From UBA1151 sp963579925 (GTDB lineage: Bacteria; Chloroflexota; Dehalococcoidia; Lucifugimonadales; Lucifugimonadaceae): a stretch of 11,804 bases of DNA. The DNA is taken from assembly GCA_963579925.1 (NCBI GenBank), contig CAUZJA010000072.1:1-11804 (forward strand), written 5' to 3'. Within the stretch, counting starts at the first letter, position 1, and each line of letters begins with the position of its first letter. Under the pieces are notes generated by a model, which searched no databases, had not been told where the DNA came from, and saw nothing but the letters and a program-made list of their open reading frames with translations. Below are positions 1 to 6,487 of the stretch, in pieces. Both the position numbers and the translations under genes were made by a program.

Positions 1-790
1 CGCGCTCTGGCCCGAGATGCGGAAAAGGCTCAACCACTCAAGGTCCTCGGCGCTGAAATCGCAATCGCTGACCTGGATGACCCTTCAAACCTCACTCCGG
101 CTTTCGACGGCATCGATAGCGTCTTGCTGGTCACAGGGAACGTGAAGAATCCGGCGCAGCTGGGCTGGCTGCGATCAACGCTGCGAAGGCGGCTGGTGTG
201 TCTCACATTGTTCGGTACTCCGTGGCTGACAGCAGCGCAGACTCCGCTCTGTTTCTGGTGAGAGAGCACGCGCAGACGGAGAAAGATATCGTCGAGGAAT
301 CCCGTACAGCATTCTCCGCACGCATACGTACATGCAAAACCTGCTTATGAGTGCCCCAACGATCGTCCCAGATGGTGCGATCTACCTCCCATATCGCGAT
401 GGACGAGTAGCCATGGTTGATCTTCGAGATAATGCCGAGGCGGCAATTGAGCTGCTGGTGGGAGATCTGCGCAACGGCGAGACATTCACAATCACTGGAC
501 CGGATTCGGTCTCAATGCACGATGTGGCCAGCACCATCTCAGGAGTCGTCGGCAAAGATGTCTCCTACGTAGACATCCCTCCAGAAGTCGCCCGCGAGGG
601 AATGCTTGGAGTGGGCATGGACGAGTGGCTTGTAGATCTCTATCTCGGCTTTTTCGAAGAGTTCGCGAGTGACAAGTTCCACGCCACAAGCAACGATTTT
701 GAGCAACTAATGGGCCACAAGCAACGCTCGGTTGCTGAGTTTGTTGGTGACCACGCAGCAGTGTTTTCCGGAGAGCCGGCCACGGTCTGA
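1..790 (+). pseudogene. NmrA-like NAD(P)-binding atypical SDR, 5'-truncated by the window and frameshifted twice
   Basis: This is the remnant of an NmrA/YtfG-like NAD(P)-dependent oxidoreductase or sensor (atypical short-chain dehydrogenase fold). Three frames join into one family-like protein. Bases 1 to about 158 (frame 1) read RALARDAEKAQPLKVLGAEI and continue through a DLDDPSNL segment. Bases about 159-300 (frame 3) read AAINAAKAAGVSHIVRYS. Bases about 302-790 (frame 2) read PYSILRTHTYMQNLLMSAP, then an IYLPYRDGRVAMVDLRD segment and the helical C-terminus to TGA at 788-790. Each join moves the frame back by one base, so each looks like a single-base deletion; the second lies at a CCC run (301-303). 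Frame 1 would stop at TGA 259-261 and frame 3 at about 346-348. The N-terminal glycine-rich nucleotide motif would lie left of the window. The substrate is unknown. Either true decay or consensus errors in the assembly could explain the breaks. Confidence 0.8.
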
Positions 791-799
791 CATCCTCAT

Positions 800-835
800 G
801 TGACTAGACTGGCGGCGCGGTATGATGCCCCCGCC
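800..835 (+). promoter_or_regulatory. Putative promoter of the GMC operon, possibly giving a leaderless mRNA
   Basis: A -10-like TATGAT (822-827) lies 16 bases after a -35-like GTGACT (800-805). These match five of six and four of six positions of the sigma-70 consensus. The ATG at 836 begins only 8 bases after the -10 box, so transcription would be expected to start at or within a few bases of the ATG. No purine-rich ribosome binding site is seen between 806 and 835, which fits leaderless translation. This is inferred from sequence only. Confidence 0.5.
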
Positions 836-2461
836 ATGTCCACTCACTTGCACGACCAAACCCGCACCGCCGATGTGCTGATCATCGGCGCCGGTGCTTC
901 TGGCGCCGCGACAGCCGCAATGCTCGCAGAGGCCGGATTCGACGTTGTTTGTCTGGAGCAGGGCAACTGGCAGGACGCCCAGAAGTACCCCACGGCAGAC
1001 CCCGACTACGAGTTCAAAGGGATGAGTTCGTGGTCGTACAACCCCAACATCCGCAAGCTGCCTGAGGACTACCCCGTCAACACGGCGGACACGCCCATCA
1101 ACCCCGTGATGTTCAACGGCGTTGGCGGCAGCACCATCATGTGGGCCGCCCACACACCCCGCTTCCACCCTTCGGACTTCCGCGTAAATTCCCTCGATGG
1201 CGTGGCGGAAGACTGGCCGATTTCATACGCGGACCTGGAACCCTGGTACGACCTTAACGACGGCATCATGGGTTGCTCTGGAATCGCGGGCGACCCCGCC
1301 AATCCGCCGCGCAGCCCCCGCCCAATGCCACCGCTTCCGATCGGTCACGATGGCGAGATGATCGCCGGCGCATTTGAGCGCCTTGGCTGGCACTGGTGGC
1401 CCTCGGACGCCTACATTAACTCGATTCGATATGGCGAAGGCCGTGATGCCTGCAACTTCTGCGGCCACAACTTGATGGGATGCTCCCAGCGCGCAAAATC
1501 ATCAACCGACCTCAACTACTGGCCCCGAGCCATCAGCGATGGTGCCGAGCTACGCACCGGTTGCCGGGTATCGGAAATCACAATGGACTCATTAGGCCGC
1601 GCAACCGGCGCGAATTACTTCGACGCCGAAGGCGACATCCAACATCAGGCGGCGCGCTCAGTCATCATGGCATCAAATGGCGTTGGCACTCCCCGCCTGC
1701 TGCTGATGTCGAAATCAGACGCCCACCCAAACGGCCTCGCCAACGGCTCCGGGCTGGTCGGCAAGAACCTCATGTTCCACGCCTTCGCAGAAGTCGTCGG
1801 CATATTCCCGCCTCACGAAGAGCCGTGGGTAGGCCCAGTCGCCAACATTCTCCTGTCTCAAGAGTTCTATGAGACGAACCCGGACAACGACTTTGTCCGC
1901 GGCTACACCTTCCAGATGGCCCGCGGCCAGGGGCCCGGGTCCACCGCCCGCGGAGGATTTATCGAACGCATTCCGTGGGGCAAGGATCACCACGACGTAA
2001 TGACCAAGCGCTTCCGAAACACCCTCGGCTTTGGAATCATCGGCGACGACCTTCCGGAAGAGCACAACACCGTCACTCTGGACCCCAATCTCAAAGACAG
2101 TTCCGGCCTCCCCGCGCCAAAGATCACCTACGTACTGAGTGAGAACTCTCGTAAATTACTTAACCACGCCATGGCACGGGGCAAAGAGGTTCTTGAAGAG
2201 GCCGGCGCGATTGAGATCCTGTACGACCCGCTAATGGCAGAATCCGGCTGGCATCTGCTGGGCACCGCCCGCATGGGCAACGACCCCGAGCGCTCGGTGG
2301 TCGACGCCAACGGCCAGTCTCATGAAGTCGATAACCTCTTCATCGTGGATGGCAGCGTGTTCGTCACCGGCGCAGCGGTGAATCCCACGCCCACCATCCA
2401 GGCGCTCGCCCTTCGAACCGCCGACTACATCGCCAACGAGCGACAGGACCTGAAGGGCTGA
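836..2461 (+). CDS. GMC-family FAD-dependent dehydrogenase (gluconate 2-dehydrogenase / FAD-glucose dehydrogenase large-subunit type)
   Basis: This is a 541-residue GMC flavoprotein expected to oxidise an alcohol, sugar or sugar acid; the substrate cannot be read from the sequence. The FAD-binding motif IGAGASG is at residues 17-23 with an acidic residue, E41, at the end of the second strand. The C-terminal GMC domain carries the active-site pair: H473 in WHLLGTARMG and N516 in AAVNPTPTIQ. C206, C209 and C216 (C-x2-C-x6-C, in CNFCGHNLMGC) sit where related dehydrogenases have cysteines; in FAD-glucose dehydrogenase such cysteines hold a 3Fe-4S cluster. No signal peptide or membrane segment is visible. 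I chose the ATG at 836 because the FAD motif begins about 16 residues later and the 12 extra residues from the GTG at 800 overlap a promoter-like sequence. The stop overlaps the next start by one base (TGATG), so the two products are probably made together and form a complex. Confidence 0.88.
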   Translation: MSTHLHDQTRTADVLIIGAGASGAATAAMLAEAGFDVVCLEQGNWQDAQKYPTADPDYEFKGMSSWSYNPNIRKLPEDYPVNTADTPINPVMFNGVGGSTIMWAAHTPRFHPSDFRVNSLDGVAEDWPISYADLEPWYDLNDGIMGCSGIAGDPANPPRSPRPMPPLPIGHDGEMIAGAFERLGWHWWPSDAYINSIRYGEGRDACNFCGHNLMGCSQRAKSSTDLNYWPRAISDGAELRTGCRVSEITMDSLGRATGANYFDAEGDIQHQAARSVIMASNGVGTPRLLLMSKSDAHPNGLANGSGLVGKNLMFHAFAEVVGIFPPHEEPWVGPVANILLSQEFYETNPDNDFVRGYTFQMARGQGPGSTARGGFIERIPWGKDHHDVMTKRFRNTLGFGIIGDDLPEEHNTVTLDPNLKDSSGLPAPKITYVLSENSRKLLNHAMARGKEVLEEAGAIEILYDPLMAESGWHLLGTARMGNDPERSVVDANGQSHEVDNLFIVDGSVFVTGAAVNPTPTIQALALRTADYIANERQDLKG

Positions 2462-2889
2462 TGGCGTTCACACCAGATATTGATCTCCTGAGTGCCGCCA
2501 TGGACCGCATCATTCCATCCATCGATGGATTGTCAGGTGTCGGAAGCATGGGCCTCGCCCAGGAAGTGATTGACCGCTCGCAGTCTGATGACCGCTGGAA
2601 GGCTGCACTTGAATCGATCCTTACCGCGCTCCCATCTGCCAAAGCCTTCAGCGCCCTGAGTGGAGATGATCAAGACGCTGCGCTCACCACTGCTGAAACG
2701 ATTGATCTGCAAGCATTCGGCTACCTGGTGGACGTCATCTACACCGTCTATTACATGCAGACACAGGTCCACGCCCGCCTCAACTGGCACGGCCGCTCCC
2801 CACAACCAGACGGCAACCAGATGCCACCCTGGGACGAGTCTGTCCTCGCCAACATTCGCACCCGGGAACCATTCTGGAAACACGTCTAG
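2461..2889 (+). CDS. Gluconate 2-dehydrogenase subunit 3-like small subunit
   Basis: This is a 142-residue protein resembling the small subunit paired with GMC dehydrogenases (gluconate 2-dehydrogenase subunit 3 family). Supporting features are the early AAMDRIIPSIDG segment, typical of the family, an acidic helical middle, and an aromatic-rich second half with DVIYTVYYMQTQVHARLNW (about 88-106). Its ATG uses the last base of the upstream stop codon, a coupling that fits equal production with the large subunit. In many characterised systems the small subunit carries a twin-arginine signal and the large subunit is exported with it. Here the N-terminus, MAFTPDIDLLSAAM, has no twin arginine and no hydrophobic segment, so the complex is probably cytoplasmic, unless a true start was missed. 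No cytochrome c subunit follows, so the electron acceptor is unknown. The family call rests on context plus weak similarity. Confidence 0.75.
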   Translation: MAFTPDIDLLSAAMDRIIPSIDGLSGVGSMGLAQEVIDRSQSDDRWKAALESILTALPSAKAFSALSGDDQDAALTTAETIDLQAFGYLVDVIYTVYYMQTQVHARLNWHGRSPQPDGNQMPPWDESVLANIRTREPFWKHV

Positions 2890-2929
2890 GCAGAGCCGTC
2901 ACCGCGATTGAATGAGCGTGCCAGAGGGA

Positions 2930-3133
2930 CTGTCACCCTGAGGAGAGAGGCTCCGCGACCGACGTGAGGGTCTCTGCCGGTAATGCACTCAATAGCCGTG
3001 CTATCAACCGATCTACTCACCAACCCACACTTCGGAGCTTGTCTTGTTGAGCAACCGTCATGGAGTTCACATCCGGCAGATACCCTCCCGTCGCTTTTTC
3101 CGCAGAGCCTTCATTCGCTCCTCAGGGTGACAG
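2930..3133. repeat. Inverted-repeat element A (most diverged copy)
   Basis: This is a 204-base element. Its left arm runs CTGTCACCCTGAGG (2930-2943) to CGTGAGGGTCTCTGCCGGT (ending 2981). Its right arm runs from CCGGCAGATACCCTCCCG (3073-3090) to CCTCAGGGTGACAG (3120-3133), the exact complement of the first 14 bases. The arms are imperfect inside. The left arm is the long type, containing GAGGCTCCGCGACC between its two conserved boxes. The central segment 2982-3072 is unrelated to the centres of elements B and C, so only the arms are shared. This copy therefore has a different history from the B/C tandem pair. Confidence 0.85.
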
Positions 3134-3687
3134 TGCGATGGGCGGTGAGCCTGACGGTTGATGGCGCAACTTCGGCCTAAGAATAAAGCGATTGTGCGGT
3201 GTTACGAGCGGGATATCCATTTCCGCGCCCACGCCATACCCACCACACTGTCACCCTGAGGAACGAAGTGACGTGAGGGTCTCTGCCGGTCTGGTATAAG
3301 CGAGCAATCCATCTTGACGCTGTGTCCATTTCGGGCAGGTTGATGAACCGCACCCCTAATTCATAACCGGCAGAGACCCTCACGTTAGTCGCAGAGCCTC
3401 TCGCCTCAGGGTGACAGTGCGGTGGGCGGTGGGCCTGACGGTTGATAGCGCGACTTCGGCCTAAGGATAAAGCGATTGTGCGGTGTTACGAGCGGGATAT
3501 CCATTTCCGCGCCCACGCGACTTCCACCACACCGTCACCCTGAGGAACGAACGGACGTGAGGGTCTCTGCCGGTCTGGCATAAGCGAGCAGTCCATCTTG
3601 ACGCTGCGTTCATTTCGGGCTGCTTGATGAACCTCGCCCCTGATTCATAACCGGCAGAGACCCTCACCTTGGCCGCGGAGCCTCCCG
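3120..3687 (+). repeat. Tandem duplication, two 284-base units (3120-3403 and 3404-3687)
   Basis: Landmarks recur exactly 284 bases apart: CCTCAGGGTGAC at 3120, 3404 and 3688; CTTCGGCCTAA near 3170 and 3454; CGTGAGGGTCTCTGCCGGT at 3272 and 3556; ACCGGCAGAGACCCTCAC at 3366 and 3650. Comparing 3177-3383 with 3461-3667 by eye gives about 17 differences in 207 bases and no net indel. Each unit carries the spacer plus one full inverted-repeat element. A partial third unit begins at 3688 and fades by about 3735. Unequal recombination or slippage between units is the simple origin, so unit number may vary among strains. Confidence 0.9.
3239..3426. repeat. Inverted-repeat element B (best preserved copy)
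   Basis: The termini of this 188-base element are inverted copies over 23 bases (3239-3261 against 3404-3426) with one mismatch. An inner pair, 3271-3290 against 3366-3385, is complementary over 20 bases without mismatch. The two paired blocks are separated by unequal arm inserts: AACGAAGTG on the left and a longer segment containing GCAGAGCCTC on the right. The loop is 75 bases (3291-3365). Folded as RNA or as extruded DNA, this gives a two-block stem of about 43 pairs interrupted by one asymmetric internal loop. No transposase gene is inside. Confidence 0.88.
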
Positions 3688-3702
3688 CCTCAGGGTGACG
3701 GT
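3531..3702. repeat. Inverted-repeat element C
   Basis: The outer 15 bases, ACCGTCACCCTGAGG (3531-3545), are the exact complement of 3688-3702. The inner boxes 3557-3574 and 3650-3667 pair over 18 bases. The element lies one 284-base period to the right of element B. Where B has T in the left terminus and A in the right (ACTGTCACC / GGTGACAGT), C has C and G, so pairing is kept. The loop is 75 bases (3575-3649). The right end lies about 50 bases from the cobU stop codon. Confidence 0.88.
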
Positions 3703-3752
3703 CGCTAGGCGAGGCTGGTGACGTTTTATGGGGTGGGTGGACACCTGCACCT

Positions 3753-4319
3753 CTAACCCTTCAACACGACCGGAATCCCACTCACCATTAGCAGCGCTCG
3801 ATCTGCCCGCTCAGCAACCAGTGCGTTCACCATGCCCAGCATGTCAGCGAACACGTTGCCAAGCCGAGTTGGTGGTGCGACACCAGCCCCAACTTCGGAG
3901 CTCACGACGATCACCGTTGAGTTGCACAGCTCAAGCGCTGATATGAACTTTGACAGAGCCTTCTCCACTCCCAGTTCCGCCATCAGCCGGAACTCTTTCA
4001 CTTCATCCTCGCCTGCGTCCATCAGCAGGCCGCTTACCCACTGAGTCAGATCGTCCACGATGACAGTCCGGGATCGCTGAGATGCATCCGTAACAACGTT
4101 GCCAAGATTCTTGCCCGCATACAACGTGATCCAGTACTCAGGCCGATTGGCTCTGTGCTTCTCAATTCGCTCTTCAAAGTCCGAATCAGATGAATCAACA
4201 CTGGCCGTAGCGATGAACACCACAGGATGACCATCAGCCATTCGCGAAGCCTCGCGCAACGCCCAGTCACTCTTCCCGGAACGCACACCGCCGGTTACGA
4301 ATATCAATTCAGCAGCCAT
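3753..4319 (-). CDS. cobU: Bifunctional adenosylcobinamide kinase / adenosylcobinamide-phosphate guanylyltransferase
   Basis: CobU phosphorylates adenosylcobinamide and then transfers GMP to make adenosylcobinamide-GDP, the activated substrate for CobS, in the nucleotide-loop branch of cobalamin synthesis. The 188-residue length is normal. The P-loop GGVRSGKS is at residues 10-17. H55 in RIEKHRANRP matches the histidine that is guanylylated in the Salmonella enzyme. VDDLTQW follows, then VSSEVGAGVAPPTRLGNVFA with the family's VS-EVG signature, and NALVAERAD near the end. The ATG is preceded by GAGGT a few bases upstream. It is the last gene of the operon, 30 bases after cobQ (the largest gap in the cluster), and faces the repeat array. 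Confidence 0.95.
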   Translation of the reverse strand: MAAELIFVTGGVRSGKSDWALREASRMADGHPVVFIATASVDSSDSDFEERIEKHRANRPEYWITLYAGKNLGNVVTDASQRSRTVIVDDLTQWVSGLLMDAGEDEVKEFRLMAELGVEKALSKFISALELCNSTVIVVSSEVGAGVAPPTRLGNVFADMLGMVNALVAERADRALLMVSGIPVVLKG

Positions 4320-4349
4320 GAGACCTCATTCCAAACATCACATCAAACC

Positions 4350-5864
4350 TCAACGTCCGATCATCCCGTAAATCGCACCCATATCCAAACTCGCCCGAAG
4401 ATGATCCGCAAGCTTGTCCAGTTCCGCGTCCAGCGAGTACTCCTCACCGCCATCGCGCGTCGGCATCCCGGCGGCAGACGTCACACTCGCTAGTATCGCA
4501 GCGCGAACTGCGGGCGTATCGAACAAGCCGTGGACGTAGGTACCAAAGACGTTCCCTGCAGCATTTACGGCCCCGGAGCGCTCAAGTTCACCACCATGGC
4601 GCATGTACTGCGTTGCCTGTGGACACGCGCCTTCCACCGGCGACGTCACACCCATGTGGATCTCATATCCCGCACCCTCAATTCCCGATGCGCCGCTCAG
4701 TAAGCCCGGTCCGCCATTCATCTTGAACTCCACTTGCCGCGTCGACTTCACTCTCTCGAAATTTGTTTGCACGGGCAGAAGCCCAAGCCCGGCCTCACTG
4801 CCACCGGTCGGCAGATCGACACCCTCGGCATCGATCACCACCTCACCCAGCATCTGGTATCCACCGCAGATGCCAATCACGGGCACTCCACGATTGGCGG
4901 CGCTGATGACTGCCGCATCGAGGCCTCGCTCACGCATCCACCGAAGATCGCTGATGGTGCTCTTCGTGCCGGGCAGTGCGATCAGATGAGCGCCGTTTAG
5001 CCCGTCTGCGCTATCTATGAACCGCACATGCACGCCGGGCGTTCGTTCGAGTGGGTCGAAATCGTCAAAGTTGCTGACGCGGGGGAATCGCACGACCGCG
5101 ACGACAAGGTCACCGTCGCTCGCCTGTCTGTCTTCCCGACGTTCCAACGCAACTGCGTCCTCTTCCGGCAATGCAATATCGGTGATGTACGGCACCACGC
5201 CCAGCACCGGCTTTCCGGTGCGCGCTTCGATCATGGTCGGAAGCGGCTCAAGCACTGATCGGTCGCCACGAAATCGATTGATGATGAGTCCGCGTACAAG
5301 CTCACGCTTTTCAGGTTCAAGCAACTCCAGCGTGCCCAGTAGCGATGCGAACACACCGCCACGGTCGATGTCACCCACCAGCAACACGGGCGACTTCGCA
5401 TGCACTGCCACCCGCATGTTCGTGATATCGCTGGCCCGCAGGTTCACCTCGGCTGGGCTACCCGCGCCTTCGATGACCACAACGTCATACGCAGAACGCA
5501 ACTCTTCCAACCCCGCTGCCACTGCACCCCACATCTCAGGCTTCTTAGTGCGCCACTCTTTCGAGCTCAGAGACCCCGTGGATACACCGTTCAGGACCAC
5601 CTGTGAACGGTAATCCGCCTCCGGTTTCAGCAACACAGGGTTCATTGCCGACGACGGGGGCAATCGGCACGCCGCAGCCTGCATTGCCTGCGCTCGTCCG
5701 ATCTCAGCACCGTCTGGCGTAACGAACGAGTTGTTGGACATGTTCTGGCCCTTGAATGGAGCCACAGACATGCCGTCCTGCAAGAAAATCCGGCACAACC
5801 CGGCGGCGATAACGCTTTTGCCGACGGATGATGATGTGCCCTGCACCATGATGGTTGCAGACAT
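4350..5864 (-). CDS. cobQ: Cobyric acid synthase (adenosylcobyrinate a,c-diamide amidotransferase)
   Basis: CobQ/CbiP amidates the b, d, e and g side chains of adenosylcobyrinic acid a,c-diamide, using glutamine and ATP, to give adenosylcobyric acid. At 504 residues it has the normal two-domain layout. The N-terminal synthetase domain carries MVQGTSSSVGKS (residues 6-17), APFKGQNMSNNS (35-46), EIGRAQAMQAAA (54-65) and MNPVLLKP (74-81). The class I glutaminase domain has the nucleophile C333 in GICGGYQMLG, GYEIHMG at 399-405 and the catalytic histidine H445 in GTYVHGLFD. The start lies 2 bases after the upstream phosphatase stop with only a weak GGGA ribosome binding site, so translation is probably coupled. 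Its presence means the cell can process intermediates upstream of cobinamide, although no earlier corrin-ring gene is seen here. Confidence 0.96.
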   Translation of the reverse strand: MSATIMVQGTSSSVGKSVIAAGLCRIFLQDGMSVAPFKGQNMSNNSFVTPDGAEIGRAQAMQAAACRLPPSSAMNPVLLKPEADYRSQVVLNGVSTGSLSSKEWRTKKPEMWGAVAAGLEELRSAYDVVVIEGAGSPAEVNLRASDITNMRVAVHAKSPVLLVGDIDRGGVFASLLGTLELLEPEKRELVRGLIINRFRGDRSVLEPLPTMIEARTGKPVLGVVPYITDIALPEEDAVALERREDRQASDGDLVVAVVRFPRVSNFDDFDPLERTPGVHVRFIDSADGLNGAHLIALPGTKSTISDLRWMRERGLDAAVISAANRGVPVIGICGGYQMLGEVVIDAEGVDLPTGGSEAGLGLLPVQTNFERVKSTRQVEFKMNGGPGLLSGASGIEGAGYEIHMGVTSPVEGACPQATQYMRHGGELERSGAVNAAGNVFGTYVHGLFDTPAVRAAILASVTSAAGMPTRDGGEEYSLDAELDKLADHLRASLDMGAIYGMIGR

Positions 5865-5866
5865 GG

Positions 5867-6487
5867 CTAATCCCGGTTGACCGCTTCGTTCACTGCTTCC
5901 AGATGGGTCGCGAGGCTGAGTGCTGTTAGCCGGGTGAGCTCTGGCGTGATGTTGAGCGTTGTGACGCTGGCGTTCTCAAGCTGGAATTTGTAGGCGGCCT
6001 CTGGTGGCAGTCCCAGAAGATGAGTGAGCATCCCGGAAAGTGATGCTCCGTGCCCAACAATCACCACGTCTCCATCAAGCTTCGTTATCTCGGATACAGC
6101 CATAAACTTCGCAGCACGCTCGACCAGATCGGCCCTGCTCTCTCCACCAGCCATCTGGTGATACGGGTCAGATCCATACTCTGCGGACTCTGCCTGTTCC
6201 TCTCTGGAAGTCTCCGCCCAGGTCTTACCTTCGAGCGTTCCATAATTGATTTCACGCAGAAGCTCAGACTTCTGGAAGTCGAATCCAAGCGGTTCAGCAG
6301 TCGAGACGCAACGCGCAAGATCGCTTGACCAGACAACCTCGGGTTGAAAGTGGTTGCGCACGTACTGGCCTGTGAGTTCAGCCTGCTTACGACCGCGATC
6401 GTTCAGTGGCCGGTCCTTCTGACCCTGCATTCGACCTTCAACGTTCCAGTCGGTCTCGCCGTGACGGATCAATACGAGACGAATCAT
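5867..6487 (-). CDS. cobC: Histidine phosphatase, probable alpha-ribazole-5'-phosphate phosphatase (CobC-like)
   Basis: This is a 206-residue member of the histidine phosphatase (phosphoglycerate mutase-like) superfamily. The catalytic RHGE motif is at residues 8-11 with phospho-histidine H9. Further conserved groups are SSDLARCVSTAE with R59, REINYGTLEG with E79 and E86, and the second histidine H146 in VIVGHGASLSG. Family members are hard to tell apart by sequence. The CobC role, removing phosphate from alpha-ribazole phosphate or adenosylcobalamin phosphate, is assigned from its place between cbiB and cobQ. The ATG overlaps the cbiB stop by 4 bases (ATGA), so the two genes are translationally coupled. 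A general sugar-phosphate phosphatase is the alternative. Confidence 0.85.
   Translation of the reverse strand: MIRLVLIRHGETDWNVEGRMQGQKDRPLNDRGRKQAELTGQYVRNHFQPEVVWSSDLARCVSTAEPLGFDFQKSELLREINYGTLEGKTWAETSREEQAESAEYGSDPYHQMAGGESRADLVERAAKFMAVSEITKLDGDVVIVGHGASLSGMLTHLLGLPPEAAYKFQLENASVTTLNITPELTRLTALSLATHLEAVNEAVNRD

Larger units (their letters stand above)
2890..3752. other. Convergent intergenic region filled by inverted and tandem repeats
   Basis: This 863-base gap lies between two convergent operons. Bases 2890-2929 show nothing recognisable. From 2930 to 3702 the region is three inverted-repeat elements with spacers. From 3703 to about 3735 a degenerate continuation of the spacer can still be aligned before the cobU end. 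No credible gene, tRNA or classical hairpin-plus-U-tract terminator was found. Its position suggests that transcripts of both operons end in or near the array, with long stems on either strand acting as terminator or 3'-end protection. That role is inference. Confidence 0.8.

Noticed and set aside
332..790. A separate intact 152-residue gene starting at ATG 332
   Set aside because: Family-like sequence continues upstream of this ATG in the same frame to about 302 and then in other frames to base 1, so it is the C-terminal part of a frameshifted gene.
800..835. GTG at 800 as the start of the GMC dehydrogenase
   Set aside because: The 12 added residues are not family-like, and the stretch holds the promoter-like boxes.
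3091..3110. T-run at 3095-3099 as an intrinsic terminator of the dehydrogenase operon
   Set aside because: It sits inside the right arm of element A and does not directly follow a compact GC-rich stem.
3177..3667. Two similar 68-residue minus-strand open frames (3177-3383 and 3461-3667) that look like duplicated small genes
   Set aside because: They lie wholly in the 284-base tandem repeat. About 17 base differences give 12 amino-acid differences, so there is no sign of protein-level constraint, and the inverted arms explain the conservation.
2930..3702. CRISPR-like repeat array
   Set aside because: Arms alternate in orientation, intervals are long and themselves duplicated, and there are no short unique spacers or cas genes.
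5017..5613. Long plus-strand open frame of 198 codons opposite cobQ, and similar long frames opposite cobT, cobS and btuD
   Set aside because: They are low-complexity shadows (Ser/Thr/Pro/Arg-rich) of GC-rich genes with clear conserved motifs on the other strand.
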